DNA of 64,000 bases. Origin: JAENVT01 sp963720775. Lineage in GTDB: Bacteria > Actinomycetota > Acidimicrobiia > Acidimicrobiales > Ilumatobacteraceae. The notes beneath the pieces are model-generated. The model was given only the letters and a program-made list of their open reading frames with translations, was not told the origin of the DNA and made no database searches. Made by a program: the position numbers and the translations under genes. The stretch lies in NCBI GenBank assembly GCA_963720775.1, contig CAVRGR010000007.1:124001-188000 (forward strand). The letters run 5' to 3'. The number at the start of each line of letters is the position of its first letter. Position 1 is the stretch's first letter. Positions 8,546 through 17,897 of the stretch are shown one piece after another.

Positions 8546-9209
8546 ACGGCTGGTTCAGCGCAGCTCGGGTGATGGCCGCGGCGAGTTGCAGGGTGACGGC
8601 AGCCTGATCAACGCGTGAAGTCAAGCCGTAGGCGTCGAGCACGTCGCTGACCAATTCCGTTGTCGAGCGCGAGGACACGAACGTCACCTCGCTCACGAAT
8701 GCCTGCAGCGGGTGACGGCTGCTGATGAGGCCCTGCATCGTCGCGATCTCGGCCTGCACGGCGTCGTTGCCGAACAACGCCGAGGTGGCTGCGGCGAGTT
8801 GCTGCTGATGGCCGGGACCAGCCGCCGGTGGCAGGCTGTAGCAGTTCCACGTGTACGCATCATCGGCGCTCGTCGGGAACGAGTACGACGCGACGCCCGG
8901 GTATTGGGTGCGGCAGGCGTCGAGCATGCTCGGCGCAGGACCGGCGGGATTGATCGGCACGAGCGCGCCGCTGTCCTGCACGCAGGCCCAGTTCTGGTAG
9001 GCGAAGTTCGATCCGGTGATGGCACCCCGGCTGAGTATCGCCGGGCCGTTCGCTGTGGTGCCGTTGTCGCCGAGGCTCTGGCAGTAGCCGGCGAGGTCGA
9101 GGCCGCCGAGCTGACCGGACGTGGCCGATGCCGAAGCGGCGAATCCGCCGATGACCATGACCGATGCCGTGAGCCCGACGATGACGCGGGTGCAACGAAT
9201 GCTGCGCAT
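8544..9209 (-). CDS. secreted protein of unknown function
   Basis: The protein has 221 residues from MRSIRCTRVIVGLTASVMVI, a Sec signal peptide with likely cleavage after ASASA. AAGGAGAAA eight bases upstream supports this ATG over one 16 codons further out. The mature part has six cysteines, several in the order GYCQSLG, NWACVQD, LDACRTQYPG and TWNCYSLPP, and ends in a helical region. The paired cysteines suggest a disulfide-stabilised exported domain. I do not recognise the family. It is separate from the LuxR gene cluster to its right. Confidence 0.6.
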   Translation of the reverse strand: MRSIRCTRVIVGLTASVMVIGGFAASASATSGQLGGLDLAGYCQSLGDNGTTANGPAILSRGAITGSNFAYQNWACVQDSGALVPINPAGPAPSMLDACRTQYPGVASYSFPTSADDAYTWNCYSLPPAAGPGHQQQLAAATSALFGNDAVQAEIATMQGLISSRHPLQAFVSEVTFVSSRSTTELVSDVLDAYGLTSRVDQAAVTLQLAAAITRAALNQP

Positions 9210-9287
9210 TGAGTTTCTCCTTGCGGTGTAGTGGTTGTTGACCGTCGCAGCGTGCACTCGACAGGCCGACCCGGCATCGGTAGTGGG

Positions 9288-9491
9288 CTACGGATTTCGG
9301 CGAAGAGCCGCCTCTTTGGCCTCGGCGAGGCGCAGCAGCGCCGGCATCGCCTGGACCGGCTGCCCAAGCCTCGCGGCGATGTCGGTTTCGCTCATTCCGG
9401 CGTCACGGAGCGCAAGCGCCAAGGCATACACGATTGGCAGCCGCAGCAGCGCAGGAGGGCCGTCGGTTCTGTGCTCGGAGTCGTTCGGCAT
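9288..9491 (-). CDS. small helix-turn-helix-like protein
   Basis: The protein has 67 residues. ALALALRDAGMSETDIAARL, then GQPVQAMPALLRLAEAKEAA, has the spacing of a sigma-region-4-like helix-turn-helix. It lies 45 bp downstream of the large LuxR regulator on the same strand and may be co-transcribed with it. Both proteins end in RRNP or GRNP. A role as small DNA-binding accessory is inference. Confidence 0.45.
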   Translation of the reverse strand: MPNDSEHRTDGPPALLRLPIVYALALALRDAGMSETDIAARLGQPVQAMPALLRLAEAKEAALRRNP

Positions 9492-9536
9492 GCACGACGG
9501 TAGGAGCCGGTGCCGCTCAACCGCATCGGTAGCGAG

Positions 9537-12215
9537 CTACGGATTCCGGCCCATCGCGGCGCGCAGACCCTGTCGACCGCTGACGCCGAGCTTGGTGTAC
9601 ACGTGGGCGAGGTGGCTGTCCACGGTACGCACGGACACGAACAGACGCTCGGCGATGTCGCGGGCGCTCGAGCCGTTGGCAGCCAGCAACGCGATCTCGT
9701 GCTCGCGGCCGGTGAGCACCGATGGTGTGCGCAGCGCGTCGAGTGTCACGACATGCACCGATTGGCACGACGCGAGCAGGCGGTCGCATTCGGTCCGGGC
9801 CGCCTCCGCGGCGGCGTGATCACCGGTGGCGGCGATGCGGTGCGCGGCCGCAGCTGCGCATTCCGCGGCGAGCAACGTTTGGCCGATGCTGGCGAAGGCG
9901 GCGCTGCACGCGAGCAGTTCGGCGGCGTCGGCGTCGTGCAGAGCGTGCGCGTGGCGGGCGATGATCGGCGCGAGCGGACCCTGGATGCGGCTGGCCAGCG
10001 TGTCGATCCGTAACGTCAGCTGCCGGTCGCCGAGGCGCGACGCGGCGTGTAGCGCGTCGAGCGCGAACGGCATGAAACCGCGCTGGGCAGCGTCGGTGGC
10101 GACCGATCGCCACAGTTGCAGCGCGCCACGCTTGTCACCGAATGTAGCGGCGACCCAGCCGCGGCCAATCGCGATCACCGGCGCGAACCAGCGCGTGCCG
10201 TCGTGCCCTGCAGCCTCGGCGCGGTCCAACGCTGCCGCGGCGCTGAGCGGGTCGCCGCTCCACACGTGGGCGAGCGCGACACCTGCCAGCGACGCCAGCG
10301 TGACCCCGATGCGGTCCGTCTCCGGCGACACGTCGATCGCCTCGCGGAAACGCGTCGCGGCGGTCACGAGATGACCACGCGCGAGCAGACTCCAGCCGAC
10401 CGCCATCGACCCGCTGGCGAGACGGTCGGCGTCGTTGGTCTCCAGGCCCGAGCGGCGGTACGAGTCGCCCATCGCCTCCGCAGTGGGGATGTCGCCGGAC
10501 AGCCAGGCGGCGACCCACAGCGATTGCGCGGCCCAGCTGAGCAGCGTTCGCGATTCCGCGCTGGCCAGCAACGCCGGATCGGTGCCGCGGGCCACGGCCT
10601 CGTTGGCGTCAGCGGAACGGCCCATGAAGGCGAGGCATATCGAGAGCCCACCGAGCGCGGAGAGCAGCGCGCGCGTCCCGACCGACGCGTCCTCCGCAAT
10701 CGGTCGAGCGAGCGCCTCGGCTTCGAGCGGACGTCCGGACGCGGCAACGAGCGTGGCGCGGAAGGCGTGCATCCAGCCGAGGCACGCGGGGTCGGTGACG
10801 ATTCCGGCCGACGCCGCCACTTCTGCGTCGGCCCGTTCGAGTTCGCCGAGGCCCCACAGCACCTTGGCTCTCGCGATCGCGATCTCAGTGCGTTCACGAT
10901 CGTTTGCCGGCGTGCTCGCGTCGAGCACGGCAAGGGCCTGCGCGTACTTCGTCTGCCGGTAGAACGTGTCGGCGAGCGACAGTCGGCAGCTGCTGCTGCT
11001 CGGATCGGCGGCCACCGCTGCGACGCCAAGCCGTGCTGCCAGGCGCAGGTCCAAGACCTCCGCGGCCAGCCACGACCCGTGCAGCAGCTGCGCCGTCGGC
11101 GGCGTCTGCCCGCCGTCGAGGCGCCACGTGAGCAGACGCAAGAGGTCATCCCGGCGATGCATGCCGGTGGATTCAACCGCGTCGGCGAGTTCGCGACTGA
11201 GTGAGCGCTTTCGCGACCGGGGCAGCAGCTGGTGCACCACTTCGTCGAACATCGGATGCCGCCACGTCACCGTGGTTCGTCCGGCCGACGATTCCATGCG
11301 GATCAGTCCGTGCTCTTCCGCCTCGGCGATCGTGTCGACGCCGCAGAGGCGTTCGAGAAGTGCGATCGGAATCGGTGCGGCGAGTGCCACCAGTTCGAGC
11401 GTGCGGCGGACGTCTCGGCTGACCTGGCCGACACGCGCCGCGAGCACATCGGGCAGCGGCCCGGCGACCAGGTGCTGGGCGGCGAGTTCGTAGCGGCCGC
11501 GCACGTTCGTGAGCGAGCCGCTGGTTGTCGCCGAATGAAGCAGCTCGACGATGTACAGCGGGTTGCCGAGCGTCGTCGCCCAGATGCGTTCGAGGGCGAT
11601 CGGGCTGCAAGCCCGATCGAGCAGCCCGACGGCGAGGTCGTCGGTCTCCTGCCTGGACAACGGTTGCAGCTCGACGCGGGCTGCCACGCCCTCCTTCCAC
11701 AGCGCGGTGATGGCCTCCGGGGCGCGCGTGTCGGAGGTGACGACGAGCAGCATCGACGCCCGCCCGGATGTGACGAGTTGATGCACGAGCGTCGCCGACG
11801 CGTCGTCGAGGAGATGGGCGTCGTCGATGCAGATCAGCTCGGGCAGGCTCAGCGGGTTGCGCTCGAGCTCGCGTCGGATCGACAGGTACAGCTCCGCGGT
11901 GCTGCTGCCCGAGATCTGGGCGATGACCTCGCTCGGCAGCACCGACGCCAGCGCCCCGAATGGGATATCGCGCCCTGAGCGCGTCGCCGCGGCCCACACC
12001 GTGGTTGCGCCCGACGCGTCGACCGCACGCATCACCTCGCGCGCGACGTGGGTCTTGCCGACGCCTGAGGCACCGGTGACCACCACGGATCTGCCTTCGC
12101 CGACCAGCGCCAGCAGCATCGCGTGTTCTTCGTCGCGTCCGATGGTGGCGGCCGGCAACAGGACCGATGACCGATCGACGTGAGACTGCCGAACCGGCGG
12201 ATCAGACGGTGCCAT
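9537..12215 (-). CDS. LuxR-family regulator with AAA/STAND ATPase (LAL type), second copy
   Basis: The protein has 892 residues. After a short N-terminus it reads ATIGRDEEHAMLLALVGEG, then Walker A VVVTGASGVGKTHVAREV (about residue 50) and Walker B LICIDDAHLLDDAS. A winged-helix and a long helical repeat sensor follow. The end is a LuxR DNA-binding domain (LTGREHEIALLAANGSSARD, IAERLFVSVRTVDSHLAH). It is unrelated in detail to the regulator at 4212 but has the same architecture. It follows two small genes on the same strand and overlaps the nearest by 14 bases, so the three form an operon. Its ligand is unknown. Confidence 0.85.
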   Translation of the reverse strand: MAPSDPPVRQSHVDRSSVLLPAATIGRDEEHAMLLALVGEGRSVVVTGASGVGKTHVAREVMRAVDASGATTVWAAATRSGRDIPFGALASVLPSEVIAQISGSSTAELYLSIRRELERNPLSLPELICIDDAHLLDDASATLVHQLVTSGRASMLLVVTSDTRAPEAITALWKEGVAARVELQPLSRQETDDLAVGLLDRACSPIALERIWATTLGNPLYIVELLHSATTSGSLTNVRGRYELAAQHLVAGPLPDVLAARVGQVSRDVRRTLELVALAAPIPIALLERLCGVDTIAEAEEHGLIRMESSAGRTTVTWRHPMFDEVVHQLLPRSRKRSLSRELADAVESTGMHRRDDLLRLLTWRLDGGQTPPTAQLLHGSWLAAEVLDLRLAARLGVAAVAADPSSSSCRLSLADTFYRQTKYAQALAVLDASTPANDRERTEIAIARAKVLWGLGELERADAEVAASAGIVTDPACLGWMHAFRATLVAASGRPLEAEALARPIAEDASVGTRALLSALGGLSICLAFMGRSADANEAVARGTDPALLASAESRTLLSWAAQSLWVAAWLSGDIPTAEAMGDSYRRSGLETNDADRLASGSMAVGWSLLARGHLVTAATRFREAIDVSPETDRIGVTLASLAGVALAHVWSGDPLSAAAALDRAEAAGHDGTRWFAPVIAIGRGWVAATFGDKRGALQLWRSVATDAAQRGFMPFALDALHAASRLGDRQLTLRIDTLASRIQGPLAPIIARHAHALHDADAAELLACSAAFASIGQTLLAAECAAAAAHRIAATGDHAAAEAARTECDRLLASCQSVHVVTLDALRTPSVLTGREHEIALLAANGSSARDIAERLFVSVRTVDSHLAHVYTKLGVSGRQGLRAAMGRNP

Positions 12216-12414
12216 GGCTGCGCTGATCGGTGAGGCGATCCAACGGGGTGGCTGAGGCGCCGCAAGTTCTGAGGAAGTCGAAGGCGAGGAGATCGAATTC
12301 GTCAGCTTCGCGTCGTGCCCGGGATTGTCCGGCTGCGGCTTTGTCCTCGCCGAGGTGCTCGAGTGGTGGCGTCCGGTCTGGCTGATCGCCGGTGACGAGC
12401 CTGAGCGCGCTCAC
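12202..12414 (-). CDS. small protein of unknown function between MerR and LuxR genes
   Basis: The protein has 70 residues from a GTG that overlaps the upstream stop as GTGA; its 3' end overlaps the LuxR start. It is charged, with one helix around DEFDLLAFDFLRTCGAS. I do not recognise it. The tight overlaps on both sides argue it is translated rather than accidental. Confidence 0.45.
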   Translation of the reverse strand: MSALRLVTGDQPDRTPPLEHLGEDKAAAGQSRARREADEFDLLAFDFLRTCGASATPLDRLTDQRSHGTV

Positions 12415-12866
12415 GCGCTTCTCATGTCAACTGTGCGCGACGAACCGGCCCGTGTGGCTGCGTGTGCGTCGTCTGCGCATCGTTGACGCACGGGTTGCGG
12501 ATCGAAAATTGTCCACCGCCCGGGACGGGTGATACGCGCGCGTAATCGTGTGGCCGGGATCACTTCGATTCCGTCATCACTGGCAACGAGGACCGATCCG
12601 ACCGGGATGTCGGTAGCGCCGATCTGTGGCCCGAACGTGGCAATGTCGAGTCTCGAGACGGCCAGGTGCCGGAGCGCGGCGAGTCGGACGACGTCGTCGG
12701 TTGTGTAGCGCCGCACTCGTCGCTCGCCCGCCTGTTCGATGGTCGTCGCGTTGATCCAGCGCTGACGGGCCCAATGATCCAGCTGGCGATAGGTCACTTC
12801 GGCGACCTCGGCCGCATGAGGCGCCGACATCACATGAGACGAATCTGGTGTAACCACACGGTTCAT
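12411..12866 (-). CDS. MerR-family-like transcriptional regulator
   Basis: The protein has 151 residues. The N-terminal winged helix reads AAEVAEVTYRQLDHWARQRW, then RRVRRYTTDDVVRLAALRHL, matching the MerR pattern of HTH plus RRY/F-T wing. The C-terminal half (IGATDIPVGSVLVASDDGIE, VIPATRLRARITRPGRW) is not the usual effector-binding cysteine region, so no metal sensing is indicated. It heads an operon with the 70-residue protein and the LuxR ATPase. An Hsp20 gene lies 280 bp upstream on the same strand; HspR, the actinobacterial heat-shock repressor, is also MerR-type, so regulation of Hsp20 is possible but unproven. Confidence 0.65.
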   Translation of the reverse strand: MNRVVTPDSSHVMSAPHAAEVAEVTYRQLDHWARQRWINATTIEQAGERRVRRYTTDDVVRLAALRHLAVSRLDIATFGPQIGATDIPVGSVLVASDDGIEVIPATRLRARITRPGRWTIFDPQPVRQRCADDAHAATRAGSSRTVDMRSA

Positions 12867-13045
12867 TGCACAATGCGCGCCTCGTGTAACGCAAGGACTT
12901 TCTTGGTAAAATGGAAATCGGTCGCGGTGCGTGTGCTTCCGTTGGCCGCGCTTGTTGTCGCCGCTGCGGCGGGCAAGAGGCGCGCTAGCTCGATCAGCTT
13001 GTGGCGAATGAGTGCTCGATAGATCGACGAGCGCCCCGGCAACGG
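12863..13045 (-). pseudogene. possible transposase fragment
   Basis: The minus-strand frame holds PGRSSIYRALIRHKLIELAR. This resembles the second HTH segment of IS481/IS3-type transposases (SIYRAL-x-RHGL). It then changes to low-similarity sequence and stops at 12863. No DDE residues and no ends are seen. The 12,867-13,145 interval otherwise looks empty. Confidence 0.25.
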
Positions 13046-13145
13046 CACCACAACAGCTTGTCCACCCGTGACCCTGTTGCCGGTCAGTGGCCCTGAGCAG
13101 GCATGATGGCTATCGCGCTCAGGCCTCTGCGGGCCAGGCCCAGGC

Positions 13146-13595
13146 TTACGAGGCGTCCGCGGACGTGGTCTCGATTGCTTCGGGAGCAGAGGTTCCGCTC
13201 TGTCCGATCTGGACCTTGCGTGGCTTGGCTTGCTCGGCGACGGGGATGCGAATGGTGAGGACACCGTCGTGCAAGTCGGCCTCGAGGTTCTCGAGGTCGA
13301 GCCCGTCACCGAGCTGGATCTGGCGTCGGAAGCTGCCACGGTAGCGCTCGCCGAAGTACGGCTGGTCGGTCTCCTGGCGCTGCCAGTTGCGTTCGGCGGC
13401 GACGGTCAGCACGTTGCGCTCTACGGTGATGTCGAGGCTCTCGGCCTTGACACCGGGCAGGTCGATGTGGACCCACACGTCGCTGCCGCGTCGGAAGGCG
13501 TCCATTGGCATCACGCCGCTGGTGTTTTGCTGCCGGTTTGCCAGCCGGCTGAAGAGCGTGTCGAGGTCGCGGAACGGGTCTGTCTGGATGAACAT
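13146..13595 (-). CDS. Hsp20/alpha-crystallin small heat-shock protein
   Basis: The protein has 149 residues. After MFIQTDPFRDLDTLFSRLAN the alpha-crystallin domain starts at about residue 30 (MPMDAFRRGSDVWVHIDLPG, VKAESLDITVERNVLTVAAE). It ends with the beta-9 motif VLTIRIPVAE. A short Thr/Ala tail replaces the usual IXI extension. It would act as an ATP-independent holdase for unfolding proteins in the cytoplasm. AAGGAG precedes the ATG by nine bases. A strong promoter with an operator on the -10 lies upstream at 13,641-13,691. Small Hsp20 genes are common passengers on mobile islands. Confidence 0.9.
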   Translation of the reverse strand: MFIQTDPFRDLDTLFSRLANRQQNTSGVMPMDAFRRGSDVWVHIDLPGVKAESLDITVERNVLTVAAERNWQRQETDQPYFGERYRGSFRRQIQLGDGLDLENLEADLHDGVLTIRIPVAEQAKPRKVQIGQSGTSAPEAIETTSADAS

Positions 13596-13640
13596 GTCAA
13601 CACTCCTTCTCGAGTCGATGGGACCGGTCGGGTCCGAATG

Positions 13641-13691
13641 CTCAACATAATAGCGGCGGTTATGTTGAGAGTCAAGAGGTGATTATGTTGA
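13641..13691 (-). promoter_or_regulatory. Hsp20 promoter with overlapping palindromic operator
   Basis: Minus-strand -35 TTGACT (13,675-13,670) and -10 TATTAT (13,652-13,647) are separated by 17 bp. A perfect 10-bp inverted repeat CTCAACATAA / TTATGTTGAG (13,641-13,650 and 13,660-13,669) covers the -10 and the spacer. A further TTATGTTGA half-site sits at 13,683-13,691, behind the -35. This is a textbook repressor arrangement. The repeat is not the published HspR (CTTGAGT-N7-ACTCAAG) or RheA sequence. Confidence 0.75.
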
Positions 13692-13722
13692 CAGTTCTCG
13701 GCCTCCCTGTCATCATTTGCCC

Positions 13723-14679
13723 ATGGCCCAGAACGCAAGGAGAACTTCGCCCTCGGCTCGCCAACAGTCCGCATTGGAGAGCTGGTTGAGCACGCAGGGC
13801 TCGGCCGAACACGCGGGCTGCGTATCGCTGCGATCTGGGGTTGTTCGGGGAGTGGTGCGCACGCCAGGGAGCTCTCCCGCTGACGGCAGACACGGCGACA
13901 CTCGTGGCCTTCCAGACCGCCCGTGAGGCGGCCGGCGACAGCGACTCGACGATCCGCCGCCGATGGTCGGCGTTGTCGTCGTTCTACGACTTCGCCGTCG
14001 AACAGCAGCTTCGTTCCGGCAATCCCTCGCTCGGTGTCGATCGACCCAAGGTCGCGTCCGGAGATCCCAGCCCAACCGTGCGGCTCTCCGAGGACGCTGT
14101 CGCCAGCTATCGAGCCGTCGCAGCAGCGCTCGATCCCCGCCTGGAGGCACTCGTCGCACTCGTCGTCCGCGACGGTCTCAAGGTCGCAGAAGCACTCGCA
14201 CTCGACATCGAGGATCTGTCCGGCAGGGCCGCCTCGACTACGATCACGGTGCGGCGGCGCGGGGGATCGAAGCGGATCGTCCTCGACCCGGACAGCGCTC
14301 GCGCCCTGCGACGCTGCGTCGGCAAGCGCCTCGCAGGTCCCGTCTTCGTCAGCGAACGGACCTCCAGTACCGACCTCCTCGCTTCGGTTGACACGGTTCG
14401 GTGCCGATCACCTCATTCGTCAACTACGAACCGACCCGAGCATTGAACCGGTCACCGCGAACGCGCTGCGACGGTTCCACATCACGGCGGGCCAACGCGC
14501 CGGTTCGACACCCTCGACGAGGTCCGCGATCGCGCCGGGCTCGCGAACAAGCGCGGCGTGCAACGCTATGTCGACCCTCTCGTCGACGAATCGCCACCCA
14601 AGGCCGCCTCCGGGTCGGTGACCGCTTCGTCGGCGCGCATTACGGTTTCGCGCAAGCAACAGCAGGAGGGTGAACAATG
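13723..14679 (+). pseudogene. tyrosine recombinase/integrase, broken by frameshifts
   Basis: ATG at 13,723 starts MAQNARRTSPSARQQSALES, then the frame shifts near 13,820. A core-binding domain follows (GEWCARQGALPLTADTATLV, STIRRRWSALSSFYDFAVEQ) and then the catalytic fold (LEALVALVVRDGLKVAEALA, VTVRRRGGSKRIVLD-like). Two more shifts are needed to read DHLIRQLRTDPSIEPVTANA, LRRFHITAGQRAG and DEVRDRAGLANKRGVQRYVD, which ends at 14,679. The usual RTGLR arginine is a lysine (DGLKVAEA) and the HxxR box is degenerate. It is inactive and could be the former integrase of a segment-A element. Its stop overlaps the next gene. Confidence 0.6.
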
Positions 14680-15945
14680 AAGCGAGTGTCGCCGGCCGTG
14701 GTGGCCATCGTAGGAATGGTGTGTTGCGGTTCCTGCGGAGGCGACGGAGTGACCAGCACGTCAGCGGCGGCAGCGACGACACAAGATCCGACCGCCGGCG
14801 TGACGATGACCTCGACGGGCGCGGCAACGACGACCGATCAGACCACCGGGAATGACGAGTCGACGACGAGTGGGTCCACGACAGGCGCTGCTCCGACCAC
14901 GGTCGCCCCGCAAGCTTCAGGAGCGCTGATGATCGAGCGCGTCGGCTCGATCGGGTTCGACGGCCAGATCCAGTCAGCCGGGTCGGCGCCGGACGGTTCG
15001 ATCCTCGCGTTGGCGATGACGCCGACGGGCGATTCCGTGTTCGTCTCGATCAAGGGTTCGAACGGAGAGGCCGTCGTCGGTCAGCCAACTGCGATCACCG
15101 GGTCGGAGCCCATCCTGGCCGGCCTCATCGGCACGCCGGCCGGCGTCTTCGCTTTGATGACCAATCCATGTGGTTACGCCCCTGTCGTCGCCGACCCTCC
15201 CGCCTTGGGTGTGGTCGTGAGCCTCGACCTACCCGGCGGCGGATGCATCTCTCCCTTCATCAGCCTCGTGATCGGGACGAAGCTGTATGGCGTCACCGAC
15301 GATGGTGTGTTCGTCGAGATCGACACCGCGAGTGGGGCGATGCGCGTCGCGGACGGCCGCGATCAGATTCCCGCGGGCTTCCAGGGCGGCGAGCCACTGC
15401 TGTCGTACGGCGGGTTCATCCTGACCACATTCACGCCGCCGCGCTCGGCGCCGGGACCGTCGAAGGCGATCCAGGTCGACCCGAACACCATGCAGGTCAC
15501 GCTGGCCCACGACGTGCGCTTCGCCCTGAGTCGGGGGCCCGGGTATCCGATCATCGTTCCCGACCTGAACTCCGGGGAACCGTTCCTTGCCGTCGATCCA
15601 CAGACCCTCAAAACGAGCGAGACGGACTCGTTCGCCCTCAGCTACGACATCTCCGCCACGGGCGCCGTGACGAAGCCGGATGGGACGCTGTGGGTCACCG
15701 ATCCGTACCAGACCTCCTTCGAAGCCGGCGCGGGTCCCCACCTTCGCGTGCGCGTCTTCGATGCCGACATCAACACAGTCGCCGAGAACGACGGTCCGGA
15801 GCTAGAAGCGACGACGGGATCACGAAACCTGGTTGCCGTACCGTCCGACGACGGACTGCTGATCGTCGACAGCTCGACGACGCCGACGGCGACGAGCCCG
15901 TACAACTCGACGAATGAGCTCTACCGCGTCGCACTATCGCCCTAG
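14677..15945 (+). CDS. secreted lipoprotein, beta-propeller-like
   Basis: The protein has 422 residues. An N-terminal signal ends in a lipobox-like GMVCCGSC, then a 60-residue Thr/Ser-rich linker, then about 330 residues of short beta-strands (QSAGSAPDGSILALAMTPTG, YGVTDDGVFVEIDTASGAMR, DGTLWVTDPY) as in WD/NHL-type propellers. It is probably anchored on the outer face of the membrane; the ligand is unknown. Its ATG overlaps the stop of the dead integrase frame, a trace of a former operon. Convergent with the ABC operon to its right. Confidence 0.6.
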   Translation: MKRVSPAVVAIVGMVCCGSCGGDGVTSTSAAAATTQDPTAGVTMTSTGAATTTDQTTGNDESTTSGSTTGAAPTTVAPQASGALMIERVGSIGFDGQIQSAGSAPDGSILALAMTPTGDSVFVSIKGSNGEAVVGQPTAITGSEPILAGLIGTPAGVFALMTNPCGYAPVVADPPALGVVVSLDLPGGGCISPFISLVIGTKLYGVTDDGVFVEIDTASGAMRVADGRDQIPAGFQGGEPLLSYGGFILTTFTPPRSAPGPSKAIQVDPNTMQVTLAHDVRFALSRGPGYPIIVPDLNSGEPFLAVDPQTLKTSETDSFALSYDISATGAVTKPDGTLWVTDPYQTSFEAGAGPHLRVRVFDADINTVAENDGPELEATTGSRNLVAVPSDDGLLIVDSSTTPTATSPYNSTNELYRVALSP

Positions 15946-15954
15946 CTTGGGCAG

Positions 15955-17004
15955 TCAGGTTGCTCGTCGTGTGGTCCACCAGTAGCAGCCGAAGGCGGTG
16001 CCGAGCGCGAGCACGGTGTAGGTCCCGGCTTCGAGCCATTGGAACGTCCAGTAGCGCCCGGCGGGCTGGTAGCGCACAGCGAGATGGAACACGCTGGCGG
16101 CCTGCTGTCGGCAGTTGTCGAACGCGCTCTGGTCGCCAGGGAACGTTCCGCTCGGACCTGGCGGCGACGGGTGGGCGATCGTCGGGCAGTATTGGCTGAT
16201 GAAGGCGCTGCGTTGGGCGGCGCTCGCTGCTTGCCCGGAGCTGGTGACGAGCTGGCTGGATTGCACCCAGGCGTTGTGGATGGTGGGGCTCCCGGCGACG
16301 AGGTCGGGGGTCCCGTTGCGGACGGGGGTGAAGGGGGTGAAGCCAACATCGGCGGGGAGCAGCGGCATCGACTGTTGGAGCGGTGCCAGCAGGTGTGGTC
16401 TGACCCATGCGGTGACGGCGACGCGGGTGAACGCGAAGATGCCGAGTGTTGCGGCCATTGCGGGGAGCGTTCGGCGGATCACGGTCCCGAGGAACGCGCC
16501 GAGGGTGAAGGCGAACGCCGTGTAGGCAACCGGTGCGAGGTCTCGTCTGTCGAACAGGTCGTATCGGTTGCTGCCGACCTTGTCGAGCACTCTGAACCAC
16601 CAGGTGATGGTGAGCGTCAGCACGCCGGCGGCGGCAATCGCGCTGGCACCGACGAGCAGGAGTTTCGTGGTCAGCCATCGGGAGCGGGTGACGCCTTGGG
16701 TCCAGGCGAGCCGGTAAGTGCCGGACTCGAGTTCGCGGGCGACGAGCGGGGCTCCCCAGAAGATGCCGATGATCGCGGGCGCCAAGCGCAGGAGGAGCTC
16801 GAAACCGTCTTGGAGCCACGAGTATTGGGCCAGGACCCGCACGGGGGCGACTCCACAGTTGCCCGCGGAGCAGGCGGCGGCGAGGCTGTTGTACTGATGT
16901 GACAGGCGAACGCCGGTGATAGCGGCGACGATCGCCAGCGCTGCGAGCGCGGCGAGGGTGGCCAGGGTTTGCGTACGCGATTGGAGCCATGCGAATCGGG
17001 TCAT
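15955..17004 (-). CDS. ABC-2 type transporter permease
   Basis: The protein has 349 residues. It has about six membrane segments, the first at TLAALAALAIVAAITGVRL. The motif APLVARELESGTYRLAWTQG followed by VTRSRWLTTKLL is typical of ABC-2 permeases of the YtrC/YhaP kind. A large extracellular loop lies around residues 225-310. It overlaps the ATPase stop by an ATGA. Together with the ATPase and the GntR repressor it forms a three-gene export cassette; the substrate, perhaps a peptide antibiotic or lipid, is not deducible. Confidence 0.8.
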   Translation of the reverse strand: MTRFAWLQSRTQTLATLAALAALAIVAAITGVRLSHQYNSLAAACSAGNCGVAPVRVLAQYSWLQDGFELLLRLAPAIIGIFWGAPLVARELESGTYRLAWTQGVTRSRWLTTKLLLVGASAIAAAGVLTLTITWWFRVLDKVGSNRYDLFDRRDLAPVAYTAFAFTLGAFLGTVIRRTLPAMAATLGIFAFTRVAVTAWVRPHLLAPLQQSMPLLPADVGFTPFTPVRNGTPDLVAGSPTIHNAWVQSSQLVTSSGQAASAAQRSAFISQYCPTIAHPSPPGPSGTFPGDQSAFDNCRQQAASVFHLAVRYQPAGRYWTFQWLEAGTYTVLALGTAFGCYWWTTRRAT

Positions 17005-17897
17005 CGGGTGACCGCCAGTCGAGTGGTGGAGGGTGCGTCCGCATCTCGGGCTTGGCGCATGTAGGCGAGGATGATGTCGTTGAGGCTGATGGGTGTGACC
17101 GTCCAGGCCGGATCGAGAATCGGCCCGTCGGTGCGAATCAGCAATGTCGTCTGCTTGTCGAGGTGGCTCGCCTCGATCACCGTCTGGTTCGCCGGCAGGG
17201 TGACTCGATCGCGGCGGGGTCCGGTGAGGCGACGGTGTGACGTGAGCAGGGCGTCGATCTCGCCGGTGAGCGCAACACGTCCGGCGGCGAGCACGACGAG
17301 GTAGTCACAGACCCGCTCGAGGTCGGCGATCTGATGCGACGACAGCACGACACTGACGCCGTGTGAGGCGACCACTTCCATCAAACCCTGGAGGAACTCG
17401 CGCGTTGCCAGCGGGTCAAGGCGGGCGACCGGTTCGTCCAGCAGGAGCAACTCGGGCCGTTTGGCCACAGCCAGCGTCAGCGCGAGCTGGGCCTGTTGCC
17501 CGCCCGAGAGGGTCCCGGCACGCTGGCGCATGTCGAGCCCGAGCGCGGCGAGGCGCTCACGTGCGAACGTCGCGTCCCAGCCCGTGTTCAGCCAGCAGCC
17601 CATTCGCAGATGCTGCTCGACGGTCAGCCGGGCATAGGTCGGGCTGTCCTGGGCGAGGAATCCGACCCGCCCGAGCGCCGCCGGGCCAGAGCCAGGGCGG
17701 TCGCCGAGCACGGCGATGGTCCCGACACTCGGTGCCAACAGCCCGACGGCCAGGTGCAGCAACGTTGTCTTGCCGGCGCCGTTGGGCCCGACGAGACCAA
17801 CGACCTTGCCCGTTGGGATCGACAGCGTGCAGTCCGACAGGGCCCAGCGGCGCCCATAGCGCTTGCCCAACCCGGCGGCTTCCAACATGGCTGTCAT
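17001..17897 (-). CDS. ABC transporter ATP-binding protein
   Basis: The protein has 298 residues from MTAMLEAAGLGKRYGRRWAL, chosen because this ATG overlaps the GntR stop. Walker A is VGPNGAGKTTLL (about residue 37), the Q-loop is in GFLAQDSPTY, the signature is LSGGQQAQLALTLAV, Walker B is ELLLLDEP and the switch His is in LSSHQIADLE. All residues needed for ATP hydrolysis are present. The C-terminal 80 residues resemble the accessory domain of YtrB/CcmA-like ATPases. It pairs with the downstream permease. Confidence 0.85.
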   Translation of the reverse strand: MTAMLEAAGLGKRYGRRWALSDCTLSIPTGKVVGLVGPNGAGKTTLLHLAVGLLAPSVGTIAVLGDRPGSGPAALGRVGFLAQDSPTYARLTVEQHLRMGCWLNTGWDATFARERLAALGLDMRQRAGTLSGGQQAQLALTLAVAKRPELLLLDEPVARLDPLATREFLQGLMEVVASHGVSVVLSSHQIADLERVCDYLVVLAAGRVALTGEIDALLTSHRRLTGPRRDRVTLPANQTVIEASHLDKQTTLLIRTDGPILDPAWTVTPISLNDIILAYMRQARDADAPSTTRLAVTR

